From positions 1-14,954 of the forward strand of contig JAISSG010000140.1 of NCBI GenBank assembly GCA_031273185.1: DNA of 14,954 bases, written 5' to 3'. The stretch comes from Treponema sp. (lineage in GTDB: Bacteria > Spirochaetota > Spirochaetia > Treponematales > Breznakiellaceae). The notes under the pieces are model-generated. The model saw only the letters and a list, made by a program, of their open reading frames with translations. It had not been told where the DNA came from and did not search any database. The position numbers were made by a program, and so were the translations under genes. Positions 5,968-12,965 of this stretch are shown here, piece after piece (within the stretch, counting starts at the first letter, position 1; every line of letters starts with the position of its first letter).

Positions 5968-6414
5968 TTGGCATATAAAAACGCGCTATCCACTTACAAG
6001 GAAATCAGGATAAACACGGCAAGCCAGGGGCAGCTTATCATCATGCTGTACAGCGAGGCAGTGCGGCAGCTAGACCTGGCCCTGAGTTTATTGAAAATGA
6101 ACGACGTCAAGAAAGACCCGGGCAGGATCGAGAAAATCGGCAAGGCCGTGATGAAAACACAGGAAATCGTCACCGAGCTGAGGGTTTCGCTGGATTTTGA
6201 GCAGGGCGGCGACATAGCCATGAACCTGTTTTCCCTGTACACCTGGTTCAACCGCCAGCTTATGGAGGCAAACATAGACCAGGATGCCCGCCGGATTTCC
6301 ACTGTCCGCAACCTGCTGGACGATCTTCGCAGCGCATGGCAGGAAATAGTCGCATCCAGCGCCGTTGAATCGGCGGCAAACCGCGAGGTTGTTGGCATCA
6401 ACATAGCCGGATAA
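5968..6414 (+). CDS. fliS: Flagellar export chaperone FliS
   Basis: 148 residues. FliS binds unfolded flagellin in the cytoplasm and keeps it from polymerising before export. The N-terminus MAYKNALSTYKE, then INTASQGQLIIMLYSEAVRQLD, is the FliS signature: a Y-x-x-x-x-I pattern, a short TAS(Q/P)G(Q/E)L turn, and the first helix with MLY. The rest is helical, as expected for the four-helix bundle. The TTG at 5968 is the real start: GGGAGG at 5957-5962 sits 5 nt before it, family proteins begin here, and the in-frame ATG at 5935 falls within the -10 box of the promoter. It is the first gene of a run continuing into the FlgN-like gene 12 bp later. A FliA-type promoter fits control as a late flagellar gene. 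Confidence 0.93.
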   Translation: MAYKNALSTYKEIRINTASQGQLIIMLYSEAVRQLDLALSLLKMNDVKKDPGRIEKIGKAVMKTQEIVTELRVSLDFEQGGDIAMNLFSLYTWFNRQLMEANIDQDARRISTVRNLLDDLRSAWQEIVASSAVESAANREVVGINIAG

Positions 6415-6426
6415 GGCTTTCTCGGC

Positions 6427-6894
6427 ATGGCGGCGGCGGCGAAAAACCCAACACAGGCGAGCGGCGATGTCCAGGCCGCCGTTACCAGGCGGCTCGGGGA
6501 GCTTCTGGGCCAGCAGCAGGAGCGGCTGCAGGGCTGCCTTGCCGTGATGGAACGGCAGCAGGCGGCCATCGAATCCGGCAGGGAGGACGCAATCCTGGCC
6601 TGTGTCGAGATTCTCGGCGCCCTTACCACCGAAATTCTTTCCATACAGAAGGCCATCGATCCCCTTGAAGCGATGCGCCACGTCGCCGCGGATGTCATTT
6701 CCGCCCTGAGGGCCGAGTTGGAAGACCTGAGAAACCGGGTTGCCGCGCAGTCCCGGCGCAACAGCGACCTGCTGTCCGCCCGCATGGCGGATCTCCGCAG
6801 GGAGATCAACGTCCTGAGGAGCAGCCAATTCGCCATGGGAAGGCGGCGCTCCCTGTACCAGGGTGCCGCCTCGCTGATCGACATAGAGGGATGA
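6427..6894 (+). CDS. FlgN-like flagellar export chaperone
   Basis: 155 residues, nearly all helical with long coiled-coil stretches (about 12-60 and 78-135). It has no membrane segment, signal peptide or enzyme motif. Length, helix layout, the C-terminal SLYQGAASLIDIEG and the position directly after fliS fit FlgN, which guards the hook-associated proteins FlgK and FlgL before export. A FliT-like role is the alternative; primary sequence conservation in both families is low, so the call leans on context. The ATG at 6427 is 12 bp after the fliS stop. The only ribosome site is AAGG overlapping that stop, about 10 nt away, so translation may be coupled. Its stop overlaps an ATG at 6891, but pyrE more likely starts at 6897. 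Confidence 0.7.
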   Translation: MAAAAKNPTQASGDVQAAVTRRLGELLGQQQERLQGCLAVMERQQAAIESGREDAILACVEILGALTTEILSIQKAIDPLEAMRHVAADVISALRAELEDLRNRVAAQSRRNSDLLSARMADLRREINVLRSSQFAMGRRRSLYQGAASLIDIEG

Positions 6895-6896
6895 TT

Positions 6897-7490
6897 ATGG
6901 AAAACGTGCTTGCCCTGCTCCGGGAATCCGGGGCCATGCTTGAAGGGCATTTTCTCTTGAGTTCAGGACAACACTCGGATCGCTATTTCCAGTGCGCCAG
7001 GCTTTTGCAGTACCCGGACAAGGCGCAGGCTGCGCTGGCCGGCGTGGCGGAAAAAATCAGGCAGGACATGCGGGCCGGCAGGCTGGAAATCGACGCCGTC
7101 GTCGGCCCCGCCCTGGGGGGCATCGTCGTCGCCTACGAACTGGGCAGGCAGTTGGGGCTGCCCGCCTTCTTTACCGAGCGCGACGATGCCGGGGCGATGG
7201 CGCTGCGCCGGGGCTTTGAGGCAAGGCCGGGGCAAAAAATTCTGATTACCGAGGACGTGGTGACAACCGGCAAGTCCTCGGGGGAATGCGCCTCGGCATT
7301 GGAGGCGCAGGGGGCCACGATTGCCGCCCTCGCCTGCCTGGTGGACCGGCGGCAGGCCGGGGCCACGGTGCCCTGGCCCCTGTATCCCGCCTGCACGGTG
7401 GATGCCAGAAACTGGAAAGCCGAGGCCTGCGATCTCTGCAAGCAGGGGATTCCCGCCGTAAAGCCGGGCTCCCGCAAAACACAGGCATGA
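6897..7490 (+). CDS. pyrE: Orotate phosphoribosyltransferase
   Basis: 197 residues. It joins orotate to PRPP to give orotidine 5'-monophosphate in pyrimidine synthesis. The PRPP-binding motif ILITEDVVTTGKS ends at residue 127, with the acidic pair Glu119-Asp120. The orotate-side segments LSSGQHSDRYFQ (21-32), GPALGGIVVA (70-79) and FTERD (92-96) are as in the family. ATG at 6897 is preferred over ATG at 6891, because GAGGG (6886-6890) lies 6 nt before 6897 but directly touches 6891, and because family members start close to MENVLALLRESGA. It sits in the same run as the flagellar chaperones and overlaps the next gene by 4 bp (ATGA). The link with flagellar genes looks like simple transcriptional convenience. 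Confidence 0.93.
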   Translation: MENVLALLRESGAMLEGHFLLSSGQHSDRYFQCARLLQYPDKAQAALAGVAEKIRQDMRAGRLEIDAVVGPALGGIVVAYELGRQLGLPAFFTERDDAGAMALRRGFEARPGQKILITEDVVTTGKSSGECASALEAQGATIAALACLVDRRQAGATVPWPLYPACTVDARNWKAEACDLCKQGIPAVKPGSRKTQA

Positions 7491-8314
7491 AGGCCGCGCC
7501 GTTTACGGCCATCTACGAGGACGAAAACATCATCGCGGTAAGCAAGGCCGCAGGCGTCTCGGTGGGCGGCGACCGCTGGGACGAGTCACAGGAGCGGCTG
7601 GACAGGCTCGTCGCTGAGGCCGTTTGCCCTCAAGAAACCGACGGCACGTCGGCCAAGCTCTTTACCGTCCACCGCATCGACAAGGAAACATCGGGACTGG
7701 TGGTGTTCGCCAAAAACGAGGCGGCCCACCGCAGGCTTTCCCTCGCCTTCGAGGGGCGGGATGCCGCCAAGCGGTACATCGCCGTCGTCCAGGGGCGGCC
7801 CCTGTGGAAAGAGACGGCCTGCGACCTGCCCCTGGTTCCCAACGGCAACAAGCAGCACCTGACCATCATCGACAGGTTCCGGGGCAAAAAGTCCCTTACC
7901 CGCTTCGTGCTGCTGGGCAGCGCGGGCAATTGCAGCGTGCTTGAGGCCCTGCCGGAAACGGGCAGAACCCACCAGATACGGGTCCACGCGGCAGCTCTTG
8001 GTTTCCCCGTTGCCTGCGATTCCCTGTACGGCAGGGACAAGCCAGTGCTGCTATCTTCCATTAAAAAAAACTGGCGCGGCGATCCGCTGGAAGAAAAACC
8101 CCTGCTCGCCCGCCTCGGCCTCCATGCGCTGGAGCTTTCCCTGCCGGCGAGCGCGGTTTCCGGCGAACCAGCCGCAGGCGGGCAGCGCGTCAAACTCCAC
8201 GCCCCGCTGCCCCGCGACATGGCCGCGCTGATCAGGCAGATGGAAAAAGCCGCTTCCCTTCAGTTCTTAAAACCAGCAGCGACCCAGGTTCCAAAAGAAC
8301 GAATCATCTTGTAA
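7487..8314 (+). CDS. RluA-family pseudouridine synthase
   Basis: 275 residues. It converts uridine to pseudouridine in RNA, probably rRNA or tRNA. The catalytic motif HRIDKETSGL is at 62-71 with Asp65 as nucleophile. FAKN, KRYIAVVQG and ETGRTHQIRVHAAALGFPVACDSLYG-type segments follow (the GRTHQIRVH block is near residue 162). There is no N-terminal S4 RNA-binding domain, as in the RluA/TruC-like subgroup, so the target cannot be told. The ATG at 7487 overlaps the pyrE stop as ATGA; longer in-frame extensions upstream are inside pyrE and are rejected. About 60 residues at the C-terminus, including QRVKLHAPLP, match the usual family end. After the stop there is a T-rich stretch but no convincing hairpin. 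Confidence 0.9.
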   Translation: MKAAPFTAIYEDENIIAVSKAAGVSVGGDRWDESQERLDRLVAEAVCPQETDGTSAKLFTVHRIDKETSGLVVFAKNEAAHRRLSLAFEGRDAAKRYIAVVQGRPLWKETACDLPLVPNGNKQHLTIIDRFRGKKSLTRFVLLGSAGNCSVLEALPETGRTHQIRVHAAALGFPVACDSLYGRDKPVLLSSIKKNWRGDPLEEKPLLARLGLHALELSLPASAVSGEPAAGGQRVKLHAPLPRDMAALIRQMEKAASLQFLKPAATQVPKERIIL

Positions 8315-8319
8315 ATTTT

Positions 8320-8398
8320 TTTGATAAGCAAGGTTAATCTTTATATTTCTGTCAATCGGGGTGTATTTCGTTACGTTTTTTATGCTTAGTTTGATAAG
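8320..8398. repeat. Spaced direct repeat TTTGATAAG upstream of the regulator pair
   Basis: TTTGATAAG occurs at 8320-8328 and 8390-8398, 70 bp apart, in the AT-rich gap before the first PocR-AraC gene. It is a candidate pair of binding sites for that regulator or another. The gap also holds a TTGATA/TATATT pair (8321-8326, 8342-8347), but the 15-bp spacing is short for a promoter. Confidence 0.35.
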
Positions 8399-8420
8399 TA
8401 TGAAAGTAACAGAGGCACGA

Positions 8421-9656
8421 ATGACAACAACAAGCATCATCCAGCGGAGGGATTTGGAGCCTTTATGGCTCAAGGCAAACGAGGTAGTGCGGCACTACGA
8501 AAAGGCCGCAAATTGCATTTCCGCCGTGGTAAGCGCGGATTGCGCTTTGGTGGAATATTCCAGGCACCCCAAAACCAACGTCTTCTGCGATCTCTGTAAG
8601 CGGTACCACCAGCATGCGTCGAAAATGTCGCCCGGGGAATCCCCCTGCCGCAGTATGCACTGCGCCGCTACAAAAAATGCCCGCAAATCCGGCGGTTCGT
8701 ACCTTTACTCCTGCCCCGTAGGGTTTTATTTTTGGAGCAGCCCGTTTCTCGTGGGGGAGCGTTTTGCCGGGACGTTCATTTCCACCGTCATCCCCCTCGC
8801 CGAACGGGAGAAGGCCCTGGACAGGATGTTCAGGATCTGCAGGGGGGAAATTTCCCGCGCCGAAATCGCCGGGCATATCGACGGGTACCCCGCAAGAACC
8901 GAGGAGGAGATACGGGGGCTTGCCTGCATGTCGCAGCTCTGCGCCCGGCAAATCTCCCGCAGCAAATCAGTCGGCCTCTCCACGGAATGGGCGGAGTATG
9001 ACTGCCCCTCTTCCCCGGACAGCCCGGAAGACCAGGAACGCCTGCTGCTGGCGAGCCTGCGCCGGGGCGACAATGTCGAGGCCCGCAGCATAACGCAAAG
9101 AATATTAGGCGGCGCAAACGAAGGCAACGTCGAGCAGTTTAAGCTGAAGGCGATAGAGCTGGCGGCCATGCTTTCCAGGAGCGGCTCAAATGCGGAAAAC
9201 AGCCGGGAGCTTGTCGAGGAAAACAACCGTTACCTGATGCGGATCAAGGGGTTAACGTCGGCGGAAGAGATAACCAGCTACACCTGCATGGCCGTGGAAC
9301 GGATGTCGGGAAAAATTTTCTCCTTCCAGGGACTGCGCCACGCGTCTGCTCTGCGAAAAGCGGAACGGTTTATCCAGAAAAACTACACAAGGAAAATCAG
9401 CCTGCGGGAAATTGCCGGTGCGTCAGGGCTTTCCGCGCCGTACTTCAGCACGATTTTCAAGGACGAGATGGGAGAAAACCTCTCTAACTACCTCAACCGA
9501 ATCAGGGTGGAGAAAGCCTGCGCGATGCTTCGGGAAACCGACGATCCCGTCCGTGGTATTTCCATAGCCTGCGGGTTTGAAGATCAAAGCTGGTTTTCAA
9601 AGATATTCAAAAGCTATACCGGCCATAGCCCCTGCAAGTACCGGAAGTTGGGTTGA
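8421..9656 (+). CDS. PocR-domain AraC-family transcriptional regulator (copy 1)
   Basis: 411 residues. An N-terminal PocR-like sensory domain (about 12-170) holds Cys56-x2-Cys59, Cys76, His80, Cys81 and Cys98 (in YLYSCPVGF). A linker follows (ASLRRGD near 210). A C-terminal AraC DNA-binding domain with two helix-turn-helix units occupies 310-411: SLREIAGASGLSAPYFSTIF and the second unit ending with SWFSKIFKSYTG. PocR domains are known from regulators of propanediol and cobalamin genes; what is sensed here is unknown. ATG at 8421 is chosen because GAGG stands 5 nt before it. ATGs at 8361 and 8400 lack such a site; the one at 8400 is also out of frame. The paralogous copy starts 4 bp after this stop, so the two are likely co-transcribed and perhaps interact. 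Confidence 0.88.
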   Translation: MTTTSIIQRRDLEPLWLKANEVVRHYEKAANCISAVVSADCALVEYSRHPKTNVFCDLCKRYHQHASKMSPGESPCRSMHCAATKNARKSGGSYLYSCPVGFYFWSSPFLVGERFAGTFISTVIPLAEREKALDRMFRICRGEISRAEIAGHIDGYPARTEEEIRGLACMSQLCARQISRSKSVGLSTEWAEYDCPSSPDSPEDQERLLLASLRRGDNVEARSITQRILGGANEGNVEQFKLKAIELAAMLSRSGSNAENSRELVEENNRYLMRIKGLTSAEEITSYTCMAVERMSGKIFSFQGLRHASALRKAERFIQKNYTRKISLREIAGASGLSAPYFSTIFKDEMGENLSNYLNRIRVEKACAMLRETDDPVRGISIACGFEDQSWFSKIFKSYTGHSPCKYRKLG

Positions 9657-9660
9657 CGCA

Positions 9661-11037
9661 ATGAAAATATATAACGGCAACGGCAAAAACAAATGCCCCG
9701 AAGCTCGAAAGATACTGGCAATGTACGTGCAGACGACCGGAAGCGATGCGGAAATTTTCAACCATAATTTCCAGCTTCAGGAAAGGGAAGACGGGGACGA
9801 CGTTGAGAGCAGAATCTGCCGGCACTGCACCGGGGCAAGCGGCGGCGCCACTGGCGGCGTGCATTGCCGCGCCATGCACACAGACGCAATGCGGGAATCG
9901 GGCCGCGAGGGCCAATCGCTCGCCTACCAATGCGAGCTGGGCCTAGCGTTTTGGGTCAGCCCGATCTACAACGGAAGCGCCTTGACCGGCTTTTTGCGGG
10001 GTTCGGCTTTTGCAGACGGCAATACCGATGGCAGTGCCGGCGGCATCATCGCCGGTGATGCCGCCGAATCCGCGCTTGCCGCCAAATCCAACGGGACAAT
10101 CTCCCCGCAGGAATTTATCCGCCGGGTCAGCGAAGTCCCCAGGTGCGGCGGCGAAAAAATCCAGTCCCTTGCCGAGATGCTGCTCATCTGCGCCCGGTCG
10201 CTTTCGGGCGGCAGCGAAAACTACCACGAAACGCTCAGGCAGCGGTGCAGGCAGATGGCAGCCATCTCCGCCTGGATCGAGGAACTCAAGGCAAGGTACC
10301 CTGACGGATCGGTTCCCCCCGACTACCCGCTGGACAAGGAACGCTGTCTCGTTGCCTCGCTCCGCCGGGGGGACAAAAACGAGGCGGAAAAACTCCTGGG
10401 CGAATTGCTGGCCTTGCTGGTTTTCCGCTGCCCGGATCATTTTCAGAAAGTCCAGCTTAGGGCGCTGGAACTGGCTTTAGTGCTCGCCCGCGCCGGAACA
10501 AGCTCGGGCATCGCCGGGGAAAACAACGCCCCTTTCATCAAGCAGATTCAGGAGGCAAAAACCATAGAGGAGCTTTCCGGCGCGCTGCACGGCATGGCGG
10601 AAAGCATCACCACCCAGGTAACGCTGTACCAGGGCATACCCCACGCCTCGGCTATACGGAAAGCGGAACGCTATATCCAAAAAAACCTTTCCCGCAAGAT
10701 CAGCCTGCGCGAGATAGCCAAATTTGTCGGCCTTTCCGCGCCGTACTTCAGCACCGTGTTCAAGGAGGAAATGGGCGAGAACCTTTCCAAGTATATCAAC
10801 CGGCTTAGGGTGGAGATGGCGGGCAAGCTGCTTCTGGAAACAAAGCTTTCCCTCAACGACATTGCCTACGAATGCTGTCTGGAAGACCAAAGCTGGTTCT
10901 CAAAAATTTTCAAGTCCTTTACCGGCCTCAGCCCCGGCAAGTACCGCAGCCAGGGCGGCATGGCGCAGGGAATCGCCAAAGCGAAAACATCCTGCGGCGA
11001 GCCGCAGGACGGCCCCGCCGATGCCCAAAGCGCTTAG
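9661..11037 (+). CDS. PocR-domain AraC-family transcriptional regulator (copy 2)
   Basis: 458 residues and a paralogue of the gene before it. The PocR-like domain (about 12-175) has Cys53-x2-Cys56, Cys69, His73 and Cys91, the same CxxC...CxxxH-x17-C order as copy 1. The AraC domain spans about 331-432. By hand alignment about 69 of 102 positions there match copy 1, far more than in the sensor part. A 26-residue tail after KYRSQG is extra. The ATG at 9661 lies 4 nt after the upstream stop, with only a poor ribosome site, suggesting coupling. An earlier in-frame ATG (9577) would overlap the end of copy 1 and is rejected. The insert TDGSAGGIIAGDAAES near 120-137 is not present in copy 1. It ends 3 bp from the convergent TPR gene. 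Similar DNA-binding units imply related or shared operators, with different signals. Confidence 0.87.
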   Translation: MKIYNGNGKNKCPEARKILAMYVQTTGSDAEIFNHNFQLQEREDGDDVESRICRHCTGASGGATGGVHCRAMHTDAMRESGREGQSLAYQCELGLAFWVSPIYNGSALTGFLRGSAFADGNTDGSAGGIIAGDAAESALAAKSNGTISPQEFIRRVSEVPRCGGEKIQSLAEMLLICARSLSGGSENYHETLRQRCRQMAAISAWIEELKARYPDGSVPPDYPLDKERCLVASLRRGDKNEAEKLLGELLALLVFRCPDHFQKVQLRALELALVLARAGTSSGIAGENNAPFIKQIQEAKTIEELSGALHGMAESITTQVTLYQGIPHASAIRKAERYIQKNLSRKISLREIAKFVGLSAPYFSTVFKEEMGENLSKYINRLRVEMAGKLLLETKLSLNDIAYECCLEDQSWFSKIFKSFTGLSPGKYRSQGGMAQGIAKAKTSCGEPQDGPADAQSA

Positions 11038-11040
11038 CGA

Positions 11041-12924
11041 TTATTTGGCTGGCTGCCGGGCTTTGCGATGTTTTTTGGGGCCGGCGTTTTCTTTGCCGGC
11101 ATCCGGCTTTGCGGATATTTTTTTGGCGGCAGGCTCGCTTTGCCCTGGCCTTTTCCCCTCGGTTTTGCCCAATTCCTTGCCAGGGGCTTTCCGCTCTTTT
11201 GCGGGCCTGGCACTCGCCTTGGCTGGCGGGCAGGGGGGAGCGTCGCCCAGCCGGCTGCGGGCCTCCTCAAGCCTGGAGCGGTACAGCTCGCAGCCGGGCG
11301 CCAGGCGAGCCGCCTCGGAAAAAAAGGCGACAGCCTCGGCGGGCCTTTCCCGGCGGTTCAGCAAGTCGCCGCGAAGGCAGCAGGCGGCGGGATCGGCTTC
11401 CTGCTTTGGCTGTGCCGCCTGCCTGAGCTTGTCCGACAGCGACAGCTCGGTTTCGGCGCGGTCAAAATCGCCGAGGGCAAAAGCCCATTTCCCGGCAAGG
11501 GCGTGCGCCTCCCAGCTCTTTTTGCCAACGGCAAGCAGCTTGGGGACAAGTGCCTCCATTTCTCTGCTGTCCCCCTGCCGCAGGAAGCAATTTGCCGCGT
11601 CAATGCGGAAGCGCAGCGCCCGCGTGTTTTGGCCCAGCGCCTCAAGGGCATCCGCCGCGCTGGCCGCGTACAGGCCGCCATCCGCGTTGAGGCTAAACGC
11701 CTCCTCCCAGGCATCAGCGGCGGCGGCATAGTCCTGCAAATTCCAAAAGGCATGGCCAAGCAGCGCGTACAGCGAAGGCAGGCCAGGCGCGTTTCCTTTG
11801 GCGCTTACCCGCTGTATATGGCCGGAGAGAAACCTGGCAAGCTCTGCGTGTTTGCCCTGGGCGCTGAGGATTATTGCCTTTTGGGAAAAGGCCCCCGACC
11901 CGTCGTCGCCGTCATGCGAGGAGCCGGCCTCCATTGCGAGGTAGGTATCAATGTGTTCCTCGGCGGTTTCGTACTGCCCCATCCACAAAGCCATCCTGGC
12001 TGCAAAAAGAAGCTCGCCCCTGGCCCGCATTTCCGTGTAGGTCGCCATGACGCTTCGGGCCGCCGCCGCGCGCTGCTCCCACGCCTTGAGTATCTGGTCG
12101 TAGGCAGGGCCAAAACGGCCAAGGGCGGCGTAGCTCTCCGCAAGCCGCAAACGGCTCTCCGCGCTAATTTCCGCGCTGTTGCGCCATTTCTCGTATTCCG
12201 CGCCAACGGCGGCAGGGCGGGAATCCACCGAAAGAAAATCCAGCCAGGCCTTGCAAACGTAACCTTCCTGGGCGGCAGAAGACGGCAGGCCGGGCGGAGG
12301 ATACAGAGCCTCGGCGTTTGCCCAGCCGCCCTCCGCGCCTGTAGATGCGGCCTCGTCGTATGAAACAAGGGCCAGCCCCAGATGCCCGCCCGGAATGGAG
12401 CCGTCCCAAGCCTCCGCTATCCACCTGCCGTTCAGCAGGAAAATAAAGTGGCCGCCCCAGGCGATTATGCTGAGGCTTGCCCCGTTCCCGTCAAGGCCGG
12501 GCGCCTCGGTCCAGCCGACCAGCGGCGACGGGTTGTTTTTGGTCACAGCGTCCACGCGGAAATACCCCTTGCTGGAAAAAAGGGCAAGGTAATACGTCCC
12601 CTCCTCGACGATTCGGAACATTACGCCTGCGGCGCAATAGCCCCCCTGCCCGTCAAACCGGAAACGCGCCTCGATAAGCTGGTCCACGTAAACGCGATCC
12701 GCCGTCTCGATCCAGGCCATGCGGTTTTTCTTCCGCAGGCCCAGGAACAGCGATCCGTTATCCAGATAGGCATTATGGGAAATTTCTGGTTTAATATCAA
12801 AACAGGACCTTTCGGGCCTGGAAAAGTCCGCAGTCCATTTTTCTTTCATCCGCTCGGCAGGCCGGAGATTGCGGCGCAGTCTGTTTGAAAGAATATGCAG
12901 GGGACGCTTGAGTAAAGTCAGCAT
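11041..12924 (-). CDS. Large TPR protein with jelly-roll-like N-terminus and Lys/Pro/Ala-rich tail
   Basis: 627 residues, not a named family. Residues about 50-190 (MAWIETADRVYVDQLIEARF, then GVMFRIVEEGTYYLAL, LLNGRWIAEAWDG and GHLGLAL) look like a concanavalin/LamG or DUF1080-type beta sandwich, as found in proteins that bind carbohydrates. Residues about 255-545 are helical repeats of TPR type (for example YALLGHAFWNLQDYAAAADAW). The last 65 residues are rich in Lys, Pro and Ala, strongly basic and likely disordered, so they may bind nucleic acid or an acidic surface. There is no signal peptide or clear membrane span, so cytoplasmic location is most likely. The start at 12924 has no ribosome site. 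ATG at 12849 (MKEKW) is an alternative that removes a basic 25-residue leader. It is divergent from the solute-binding protein across 41 bp and convergent with the regulators. Confidence 0.75.
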   Translation of the reverse strand: MLTLLKRPLHILSNRLRRNLRPAERMKEKWTADFSRPERSCFDIKPEISHNAYLDNGSLFLGLRKKNRMAWIETADRVYVDQLIEARFRFDGQGGYCAAGVMFRIVEEGTYYLALFSSKGYFRVDAVTKNNPSPLVGWTEAPGLDGNGASLSIIAWGGHFIFLLNGRWIAEAWDGSIPGGHLGLALVSYDEAASTGAEGGWANAEALYPPPGLPSSAAQEGYVCKAWLDFLSVDSRPAAVGAEYEKWRNSAEISAESRLRLAESYAALGRFGPAYDQILKAWEQRAAAARSVMATYTEMRARGELLFAARMALWMGQYETAEEHIDTYLAMEAGSSHDGDDGSGAFSQKAIILSAQGKHAELARFLSGHIQRVSAKGNAPGLPSLYALLGHAFWNLQDYAAAADAWEEAFSLNADGGLYAASAADALEALGQNTRALRFRIDAANCFLRQGDSREMEALVPKLLAVGKKSWEAHALAGKWAFALGDFDRAETELSLSDKLRQAAQPKQEADPAACCLRGDLLNRRERPAEAVAFFSEAARLAPGCELYRSRLEEARSRLGDAPPCPPAKASARPAKERKAPGKELGKTEGKRPGQSEPAAKKISAKPDAGKENAGPKKHRKARQPAK

Positions 12925-12933
12925 ATTGCATAC

Positions 12934-12955
12934 TACCGAAAAATTACCGAAAAGT
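12934..12955. repeat. Tandem 11-bp repeat TACCGAAAA(A/G)T
   Basis: TACCGAAAAAT (12934-12944) is followed at once by TACCGAAAAGT (12945-12955). The 11-bp period is about one helical turn, so a protein could bind both on one face. It fills half of the 41-bp gap between two divergent genes, ending 10 bp before the GTG start of the solute-binding protein. Probably an operator. Confidence 0.5.
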
Positions 12956-12965
12956 CGAGGTTATT

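Noticed and set aside
8275..8321. Short hairpin GTTC/GAAC and T run at the end of the pseudouridine synthase gene
   Set aside because: The stem is only 4 bp and is separated from the T run by more than 10 nt.
10724..11731. Plus-strand frame spanning the end of copy 2 and the convergent TPR gene
   Set aside because: It is an out-of-frame shadow of two genes, rich in Ser/Ala/Arg, with no domain or start signal.
11068..12363. 431-codon plus-strand frame opposite the TPR gene
   Set aside because: It is the antisense of a protein with clear repeats, with low-complexity Gly/Arg/Ala text and no ribosome site.
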